Shown in pieces: positions 56,601-64,000 of a stretch of 64,000 nt of DNA; position 1 is the stretch's first letter, and each line of letters opens with the position of its first letter. Source of the DNA: Tuctoria greenei (lineage: Eukaryota > Streptophyta > Magnoliopsida > Poales > Poaceae). Below the pieces are notes generated by a model that was not told where the DNA came from, ran no database searches, and was given only the letters and a program-made list of their open reading frames with translations. The position numbers were made by a program, and so were the translations under genes. The stretch covers positions 164,459,697 through 164,523,696 of the forward strand of contig JAYESD010000004.1 in assembly GCA_036927565.1 (NCBI GenBank), written 5' to 3'.

Positions 56601-58020
56601 CATCACATGGAGTATCAGTAAAAGGTGAATCCCTCTGTGTGGAGCGCTGCGGGAGCCGACCTTTTTGCCATGAGGCCCCCTACATCTGTCGTGCCCATAA
56701 GGTTGAGGAGCCGACACCATCCTCTGATGGAGCGTCAGAGTGGCTATTCTGGGGATGTCTGTGGCGTCTTGTGCCGTTCCGGCTCTGCTATCTAAGGTGT
56801 ATGGTCTGGAGGCCTGGACGGTGTCAGACAGTGCGCTGGTCATGGTGCCGCAGCCTAATGAATGGTTCAATCTCCCACCAGAGGGCAAAGGGTTTGTGGA
56901 CACAGACATGGCCAGGGAGAAGGTTGACTAGGAGTATCTTGACAAGTGTGTCACCCATGCCTGCTCCTAGCTTTCCAACACCCAAAAGAATCTTGAAGTC
57001 AGGTGCCAGAACCTCTCTGTAGTGGTCCGCCGCCTAAGGGAGCAACTTTTGACGACTCAGAGGTCCCGACCTTGGCCTGATGTTTTTTGGGCGCTTTTAA
57101 CCGGACTGACGCGCATCATTGTATGTTTGTTGAAATCGACCCAACAAATTGCCAGGGGATCTGGGCCTCTAGAAGGGTCAGGCTTCACTTGGGTCTGGTA
57201 GGGGCCCTGCAGGTGTCCTTGCAAGCGGAGATCGAGCGTGCCCAGGCGGATGCCGCTGAAGCCCCAGCAAGCCTTGCTAGGGTGACACGAGAGAAGGCGC
57301 AAGAGGTGGTCGTCCGTGGGAAATTGTACGACGAGCTAGCCCAAACTTGCATCGAGGCGCAGGAGGGTTAAGATAACATGGAGCGGACACTATGGGAAAT
57401 GGATGGTTAGCGCTTCCCTCCATTGCCTCATGTTGAATATTTTTTTTCTTTTGGTTGATTGTGTTTATTCACCATGTCTTCTGCAGCCCTGTAGGTGACC
57501 CTTCAATCGTCAAAGCTTAATGCCCAAATCTGGCAAAACAAACACGACACCCTTCAGGCGGTCGTAACCCATATTTCCTTTGCGATGCTCGTGTCGTCGG
57601 GTGTGCAGACTTGTCTAGAGGCTCATTTGAGGGATATCCCCGCCAAGTTTGTTGCCGTTCAGGACGGGGCTGCAGAGATCCACTCTGTCGAAGTGGCGGT
57701 CTGCAAGTCGATGTTCGGGCCATTGAAGTCCGGGGTCACGAGTGGGGATTCTTTAGCGGCCCGGCTTTGTGAGATTTTGGACCGAGTGGTGACTCGATGC
57801 ATGGGGTTTGGAAGTTTTGGGGCTCTTCTCGGGGCTTGCACAGCTCTTGCGGTCGTAGCATCCCACTACAATGGCGTCGACCTTCGGGCCGTGGTAAAGG
57901 GCTGTGCGGCCGGGCGGTCAGAGTAGGAGCTCGCAGAGGTCACTCGGGAGGTTGAACCTGCTGCTACCTCGTTATCCGTGCTCATCACTCCTGAGGCCAT
58001 ACAGAACCTAGCTTGAAAGA
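56601..58020 (+). pseudogene. Degraded plant transposon accessory ORF with coiled coil
   Basis: Plus-strand fragments at about 57087-57371 (LQAEIERAQADAAEA..., Ala/Glu-rich helix) and 57495-57926 (ending in a VASHYNGVDL-type segment) resemble the C-terminal half of grass proteins annotated as putative gypsy-type transposon proteins. Frames shift several times and stops occur near 57369, 57924 and 58012. It is the substrate into which both flanking LTR elements inserted. Assignment rests on composition and pattern only. Confidence 0.45.
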
Positions 58021-58827
58021 TGGGTCGGATGTAAACGCCGCCGGTGTGGGAGGCGGTTCGTAGACGCCCCTCAAGGGGTTCATGTAAAAGATTTTGTATG
58101 CGCGCCGACTAAATGTATGTAAATGTTATTTTCCCTGATTCTTTGCTTTCGCGCCTATTATTAGGTAATGACGGGGGGATTGAGTCTGCGTGCTATAGAC
58201 CGGACCATGAGGTGCAGGGTAAGGGGGTGATCACGCCACAGAGCCACCGAGTGATGCAGGGAGGGTGGTGTAATCCGAGCGCCACTTGAAACCCCGTGCC
58301 TATGTTGGAGAGGAGTACGAAAGCACCTCGTTTGGTTCGCACGTGACCTGACCCTCGTGCTCTAGTTTTACGACTGCCCTTGGCTCACGATAGAAAACAA
58401 GATAGTTGAGGGGTTAGTACTTGCCTTGGTTCTCTTGGCCCGCTGGGAAGGGTACGCGACGCTGGCTCGTGAGAGTCTTTGCTATATTGCGTCCTGGCTC
58501 GTGGTGATGTGGTAGGCGTGGTTTGGGTCAGCCGTCGCCTGAGCTTCTAAAGCCGCAAGAAGACTCCTGACCATTCCCTTCCCTGGCGCAGCCCCTAGGC
58601 CTTCCAACGCCGTTCCCAGGCTTTTTGCCATCATTCTTGGGCTACCGAGGCTGTCTGAAGATTCGTGACCGAGCCCTTTGCCGGAGCAGCCCCCCGAGTC
58701 TCTAGCCCCGTTCCTGGGTTCTTCATAACCGTCCACGAGCCCCATGCTGTTGCTCCCGAGCTCTCCGCCGCCGTTCCCAAGCTCCCCACCGTCGTTCCCC
58801 CAATGGGTCTCAGATGAGTCCGACAAG
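58021..58827. other. Unassigned stretch before the plus-strand LTR
   Basis: No supported gene. About 58540-58800 holds a loose repeat of CCGTTCCC(A/T)GGCT-like words, about 40-60 bp apart, which creates an artefactual Gly-rich minus-strand ORF. No polypurine tract precedes the LTR at 58828, so this LTR is not a 3' LTR. Confidence 0.4.
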
Positions 58828-59309
58828 TGTTGACGGTCATTATATACCAATTTAGACCGCCAATATAACTCAATTATACGAAGGAATAAATATTTCTTAC
58901 ACACATCACTTTTAGATTTAACATAATTCCACTCGTACTTGGAGAAATAGTGCATCCATGTATTTTATTGCAGAAATGAGGAAGAATGAGGGGAGCAATC
59001 CTGAAAAGTGACATCTAGACCAATCACGGGATTACATGTGGCATCACATGGATTCATGGACCCAGTCCCATACGTATCTGAGGAAATCCAACATTGATTC
59101 AAGCAGGGATGAGGTCAGGACCCACCAGACAATGACCAGGAGAAAGCACAAGCCGAGGGGCGCCAAGACCAAACCGGCTGAACCAGCCAACTGACCCTTT
59201 CCTAGTGCCAAACTCGATCATCTGACACATGTAGCCCTCTTGTGGTGCCCTAAAGCTGGTGGAGACTAATTTGTGCGAAAAAGATGGCGAGAACCGCTTC
59301 TACTCCGTG

Positions 59310-59317
59310 TATAAATA
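59310..59317 (+). promoter_or_regulatory. TATA box of the plus-strand G0-family LTR
   Basis: TATAAATA followed by a GGGGGCGG stretch and CACACA-rich sequence, aligned to the promoter of the minus-strand copy. Confidence 0.55.
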
Positions 59318-59772
59318 AGGGGGCGGAGCCTCACTTCGCACACACATACCACTTGAGCATTCTCTCATTGTATACACTAGTTCTCTTAGTCCTTACTCGA
59401 GGTTAGGCTGTAGAGAGGAGGCTCTAGTCCCAAGTCCATATTGGGAAAGGTATAGCTCATGTATCTTTCTTTCCTTTTGTGACTTTATGCATATTAATAA
59501 TATTATTATTAGCCTCTCTTTGTTCCTATACTTGGGAAAAGAATTTCTTGTTTGATTGTGGAATTTATGTATGTGATAGGTGTAGGTGTTATTATGATCT
59601 GAAGTTATTGTCATCATTATACTATCATAAACACCATACACCTCCACTATTGTCTAATTAGGTAATAACTTGATTGTGTTAACACGAACATGTTAGTGCT
59701 TGGTTCCAACATTGGTTCAACGATGTTTAGGTTAGTTATTATCTTAGGATGATATCTATATACGGACTCTTA

Positions 59773-61339
59773 GGGTGTGTTTGGTTAAGATGTGGATTTC
59801 TGAAAATCTGATTCTAACTGAGCTGTGAGGAAGCTGCTGTGAGTTAACAGCTGCGGGGAAGCTGAAATCAGTTTGGCTCGAAACAACTTTCAATTGTGGA
59901 TTCTATAAGAAATGTCTGTTATACCTCTGTGAGTATGTAAGTCTGTTTGTATAAAATATAAAAATGACTTCATATAATTAATACAAAATATGTATACATT
60001 ACACAAAAATATAAGTTTGTATTGTCGGCATGTATCCATGCATTCAGCGGCACCGGTTTCTGCAACATGTTCTGCCAAAGTTTAAACTAAAAATGTAGAC
60101 GAAACAGCTGTTGAAAAATATTCAAAGGATGAAATTCTGAGTGTTGCATATGGCGGCACAGACCAAAACTGCTTTCTTCCTGGAATGTTCAAAGGGACAG
60201 AGTCATTGCATTGCTTCCTTCACTACAATCTGAACTTGAACAATCAGGCATCAACATGTGTAGATGCTTGAAATAGAACAAGGTGTACATTCGTAAACCA
60301 AAGCAACCAAAAATCATCTAGAAGTGGCATAGAACGAACTAGCTAGCAACAAAACAAATTAGCAAGATTACAAGGGAGAAGAACAACTCAAGCATATATG
60401 GTGCACACTTTTATTATGAAACTGTGTTTCCTGTATTCCATAATTTGGTATGCAAAAATAAACTTGATGGTAGGTGCTAAAACTATCTCCCGTACAACAA
60501 AAACAATATACAACCAAAGCACAAAGGGCATTATCCTTCACAGATTCCGTCAAGAACACAAAAGGTGCACTGATTGGTCAGCCATCGTGGAATTCTGTCC
60601 ACGCACGTTTGATGAAGATCAATCCAGGAAGCAAGGATCCGCTGTCGTCACCGCGCGCATGTTGTCATGGCACCGGCGATAGATGTCGTGTCCCCCGTCC
60701 GTGGTGGTTGATGGGATTCGGGATGGTGGACACCTCCCCCAGCTGTCATGCTCACGCCCTCCTCCCCGTTCATCGGTGCTCAGGGAGCCAACGAATCAAC
60801 CATAAAAAACAAATCCAATGTGTGCTGCAGCGGTTCATCGGCCTGGCGATGGCGCACCGCTGCCGGTTCCTGGGGGCCAACACCGTCATTAGAATATTAT
60901 CCGTAGGGAGGATTTGCTCTGCCTCCAGAACTCGGATCATGCTGCTGCCTTTAGGAAAGAATGCGGTGATTAGAGCAGGGAGAGGAGGAGCCGATGCCGG
61001 GAGAAGGTGCAGCCGCCGGGACGGTGAGGCCGGCGACCCCAAGCCGCCGACGGTGACGAGGCCGCACGGTGTCTGGGTGGGGAGATGCCCTGCATTCGGA
61101 GGCTGAGGATGGGGCGATCTAATAGAAAAATAACGATTTGTTTGTGTAATAGATGGTATGGTGGGTATTTTTTTTAAGTTGGAAGAAGAATATGGGAAAT
61201 CTGGGGTCCTGGGTGATTTTCATTTGCACTAGGAGAATTTGTGGAATTTCCAAAATTTGATTCCCATGAATAGCTCTTTGGTTTGGATTTCTGCTTTTTG
61301 AGAGAGAATTTCGGTGGTGCAGCTGAACCCATAGGGGCC
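59773..61339. mobile_element. PIF/Harbinger-like non-autonomous DNA transposon
   Basis: 1567 bp flanked by TTA at 59770-59772 and 61340-61342. The empty site is inferred from the G0 LTR, where ACTCTTAAGG is uninterrupted. Imperfect ends: GGGTGTGTTTGGTTAAG on the left, GGCCCCTATGGGTTCAG on the right (reversed), sharing GG and GGTT at like positions. A three-base TTA TSD and G-rich ends are typical of PIF/Harbinger. No transposase is present. A GC-rich segment at about 60590-61110 may be captured sequence. Confidence 0.55.
60590..61110. other. GC-rich gene-like segment inside the Harbinger-like element
   Basis: Base composition rises sharply compared with the AT-rich flanks (59930-60580). Plus-strand frame 60474-61106 and minus-strand frame 60770-61042 are open, but neither shows a known domain. 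It could be a captured 5' exon or untranslated region of a host gene. Confidence 0.3.
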
Positions 61340-61380
61340 TTAAGGTATTTACTTAACATGTAAGCATGGTGCGATCGCTA

Positions 61381-62182
61381 CGAGAGGTGGAAAAACCACT
61401 TGTGATCCACCATACCCCACTCAAGAGGAGACAACAGTTGAGAAATACAAGGAAGGAGTTCCTTCTGGCAAGGGAGTAAAACATCATGAGAGAATGACAA
61501 GACAATTTGAGGATACAACATTCAAGTCATTCCCTCAGAGAAATCGGAAGCCATCTGTGGATTAGCAATTCAATCACTTTGTTGAAGTCATCCATAAGAT
61601 CCACATCAATGTACCCTTGATTGATGCGATGCAAGTACCCACTTATGCTCGCTATCTCAAGGACATATTGAACAACAAGCGACCATTGTGGACCACAAAA
61701 GTTGTCAAGTTGACAGGGGATTGCAGCACAACCATCCTCAACACGCTTCCGGAAAAGACAAAAGACCCAGGATGCCCCATTATATCCTGCTCAATTAGGA
61801 CACAACACGTTGACAAAGCACTTTGTGACCTTGGTGCAAGTGTTCTTGTAATGCCAAAGGTGGCCTATAACAAGCTGCAGTGGGCCGACTCTTCGGTCCA
61901 GTACCCCAGGGGTATTGCCAAAAATGTTCCGGTGAGAATTCGGAACTGCTTCATACCACGAACTTCGTGGTGCTCGACATGGAGGTTGAGAAGGAAACTC
62001 TACTCATTCTTGGACACCCTTTCCTTAGCACCTCTGGTGCTCGCATCATTGTGGGAGCTAGAGAAATCTGCTTCCATATCAATGGCAAGGAGGAGAAGTT
62101 TGACTTTGGGCCAAATCTACTTCAAGATCAAGTATGGCACGAATCTCAAACACATCAAGGAGGTCAAAGTAATACCACCTAA
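61381..62182 (+). pseudogene. Athila-type gag C-terminus and protease fragment
   Basis: The frame around 61570-61940 shows the HINVPLIDAMQ..PTYARYLKDIL, KDPGCP and ALCDLGAS pattern of Athila-group gag-protease; DLGAS is the protease active-site region. A short in-frame deletion lies near 61880 and a frame change near 61930; the FVVLDMEVEKETLLILGHPFL and FHINGKEEKFDF part continues in the other frame to 62182. A TAG lies at 61563. Reverse transcriptase and integrase are absent, so the element is an internally deleted derivative. Confidence 0.82.
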
Positions 62183-63061
62183 GTGGACACCCTCATTGTA
62201 TTCATGCAGAAGCTAATTTATGAGAAAACTCCATCCTTTTGTCCATGTCGACATTTCAAGATGGAGAAGCAAAGTCCACTACACCAAAGAAATAATGAAG
62301 GAAGAAGCAAATCGTGCCTACTTCTCCAGGTCCGGAGGCTAAAAATTAAAGATTCTCGGAGAAGGAGGAAAATCCATATCATCGGATTTTTGGATGAGAC
62401 CTCGCCATTATGTTATTTTGGTAGTTATCTCATTTTTTATTTTTCCATCCCATTGAATTTTTCTTTTTCCATGACATGTTTGAATTTTCTTTAAAGAGTT
62501 GAGAATTTTGTATTCTCAACTTAGATTTTTTTTCTTTGATTTTTAAAAAACCAAAAAATATTGGATTTGGGGAAGTTTTATTTGAAAAACAATTTTTTGG
62601 ATCAAATTTGTGGCCGATTCACCCACTAGCTAGAAATATAGCCGTTGGGGAGCCACTTGCCAAAAGAGGGACCAGTGGGCCCACACCACAGTGCGGCTGA
62701 ACCCCATAGTCAGCCAACTTGGTGGAAGTGCCATTTGGCTCCCTTCCCCCCACCAACTATATTCTCTTTTCTTGAGACCGTTTGGGGGTGCTACACTATT
62801 TATACATGCTCGGGTGAGTGTGTTACTTCACCCCATTTTCACCTTCGCAACTCACTCACTTGCTCAAGAATTGTTTTGTTCTTTATTGAAACACTTCTTC
62901 CAATTTCCATGCAAAAAAGATTTTCTTTCATCCCCATTTGCATTTGCATTTTCAAGTTGCTCTCAAGATTGGCAAAACAACTCGTCAAGGGTTCTGTTTG
63001 GTTTTCACTAAGTAACTCGTTTCGAGTTTTGTTTTGTTCTTTGTTCCCAAATTGTGCAGCC
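62183..63061 (+). other. Non-coding stretch with a promoter-like region before the Athila accessory ORF
   Basis: AT-rich sequence with a 10 bp hairpin (62497-62506 / 62512-62521), then a promoter-like arrangement: CTATTTATA at 62796-62804, pyrimidine-rich sequence, and a splice-acceptor-like AAATTGTGCAG ending at 63059 just before the ATG at 63062. This resembles the region ahead of env-like ORFs in Athila elements. Confidence 0.4.
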
Positions 63062-63917
63062 ATGAAGAAGGGCATGAAGAGGTTGTTTGGGAAAAGGAAG
63101 AGAGCTTCATCAAACTCAAGCCATGGGAGAGACTCAAGCTCGCGGTTCTCCTTCAAGCCTACACCAAGTCTACAGTGGAGAGGCGTACAAGACGACGTCT
63201 CGATGGAGGAAGGCGATGCTCCACTCCACCTTCTCAACAACGACGACCACAACTTGGAGAACAATGTTGAACGATAAGCCTACAACCTCTTCGGAGATCA
63301 TGAGTTTGCTCACACAAAGGCCTACGATCCGGCGCTGCTCTCGAAAATCGGTATGGATTCCAGATCTTTACCATTTAGCATGCAATAGGATGGGATAATT
63401 TTTCTCAAATAGATGATGAAGGTTGATGCCTCCTCACTATTCAATTCCTATGCACCCTAAACGTCGGATTTGAAGGTATTACTTTTAGGTTTTTCTGAAA
63501 AGAATACTTTATCCTATGGAAGAATTAAGTGAAATCCTGGCCTCTCGTAAACGTTGTTTAATAGATTTATACATTTTAAAAAAAATTAATAAACAAGGTT
63601 TTTGGCAAGAATTGACTAGTGAGATAGCATGTACGGTTCCTAGGAATAGCCACTTGCAAAATCCCACCTTACGCTTGATGAATATATGGGTGGCTATGTC
63701 TATGTTCCCTAGAGGATATGTTAGGGTTTTGCGCAAAGATGAACTTAGGATCCTTTATGCCATAGTTAGAAAAAATAAAATTGCTCCTATCAAGGCCATG
63801 ATGTCCCAATGGTTAGAAAATACTAAAATGACGGGTATAATTGAATGTACTTCATTAATCACCCGCATTGCTATGAAAGTAGGGGCTTTAGAAAATGCTT
63901 CAATTGAATATATTTGA
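63062..63917 (+). pseudogene. Athila-type accessory (env-position) ORF, frame-broken
   Basis: The ATG at 63062 begins a Lys/Arg/Ser-rich N-terminus (KKGMKRLFGKRKR) and ends at 63275 in that frame. Another frame (about 63305-63480) has AYDPALLSKIGMD. The frame from 63516 to 63917 gives the NPTLRL...WVAM.MFPRG..RV.RKDELR.LYA segment seen in Athila ORF proteins of grasses. At least two frame changes and stops at about 63387, 63411 and 63460 separate them. Its function in this family is not settled; similar ORFs occupy the env position. Confidence 0.65.
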
Positions 63918-64000
63918 GGACTATCTAGTGCAGGGACATAATCTTAATCATGGTCTAGATGAATCTGTGGTGTTTTCTATCCCAGCTATGTGAATGATAC
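63918..64000 (+). other. Right edge of the window, Athila internal region
   Basis: It follows the stop at 63915-63917 directly. No feature is seen; the element probably continues beyond the window. Confidence 0.4.

Larger units (their letters stand above)
58828..61380 (+). repeat. Truncated plus-strand LTR of the G0 family (with Harbinger-like insertion)
   Basis: It starts TGTTGACGG at 58828. Its sequence to 59772, continuing at 61343, is the inverse of the G0 LTR, including a TATA box at 59310-59317 and the block that spans the CACTA-2 insertion site. Similarity to G0 stops near 61375, so about 500 bp of the LTR 3' end and the primer-binding site are missing. It is interrupted at 59773-61339. 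Confidence 0.85.

Noticed and set aside
58482..58955. Gly-rich 157-codon minus-strand ORF
   Set aside because: It arises from a loose repeat and crosses into the LTR at 58828; no homologous pattern was recognised.
62497..62521. Perfect 10 bp hairpin as a terminator
   Set aside because: Bacterial-type terminators do not apply in plant nuclear DNA, and an isolated 10 bp stem in AT-rich sequence is not strong evidence of function.

Overview
The window looks like plant nuclear DNA, almost certainly from a grass (Poaceae). It holds a dense stack of nested transposable elements: Ty1/copia elements of the SIRE/Maximus kind with AAGGGGGAGAT polypurine tracts, a Tekay-like chromovirus with very long LTRs, Athila/Tat-group gypsy elements with an Asp-tRNA type primer-binding site, and CACTA (En/Spm) transposons with GTGTCGG-type subterminal repeats. 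The species cannot be told from the sequence. I recognise no host gene, rRNA, tRNA gene or CRISPR array; essentially everything I can identify is transposon-derived, and most coding regions are broken.

Layout, left to right. (1) 1-18596: a Tekay-like Ty3/gypsy element (here gypsy-1), plus strand, with its 5' LTR mostly off-window, decayed gag-pol at 9627-14082 and a 3' LTR of about 4.45 kb. A young copia element (copia-1, 1513-8600, target-site duplication (TSD) GTGAC) sits in its leader. (2) 18597-32398: the right part of a CACTA element (CACTA-1), whose multi-exon second gene is split by gypsy-1 on the left and by a SIRE-type copia (copia-2, 19014-29396, TSD TCAAC). (3) 32399-33463, 53651-53807 and 55045-55777: three pieces of one minus-strand Athila/Tat-type gypsy element (G0), namely a gag fragment, a primer-binding site and a 5' LTR. 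The LTR was cut first by CACTA-2 (33464-53647, TSD TAA) and by a related solo LTR (53808-55044, TSD CACAT). (4) CACTA-2 carries a degraded TNP2-type transposase gene and a second gene. Its transposase exon is split by a minus-strand SIRE-type copia (copia-3, 34682-46508, TSD TCATG) with an extra ORF in the position of env. (5) 55778-58827: a GC-rich degraded transposon ORF. (6) 58828-64000: a plus-strand truncated LTR of the G0 family holding a PIF/Harbinger-like insertion (59773-61339, TSD TTA), then Athila-type protease and accessory ORF fragments running off the right edge.

Relative timing follows from the nesting. G0 is oldest; CACTA-1, CACTA-2 and the solo LTR came later; gypsy-1, copia-2 and copia-3 entered the CACTA elements; copia-1 entered gypsy-1. 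LTR comparisons by eye agree with this: about 7 differences in 507 bp for copia-1, about 5 in 159 bp for the readable part of gypsy-1, and roughly 20 in the first 530 bp for copia-2.

The points most worth following up are the dense GGAC-WW-GTCC palindrome arrays of copia-3, the AGCTCCGG arrays of copia-2, the third ORF of copia-3, a probable leader intron in gypsy-1, and the stop-only decay of gypsy-1.
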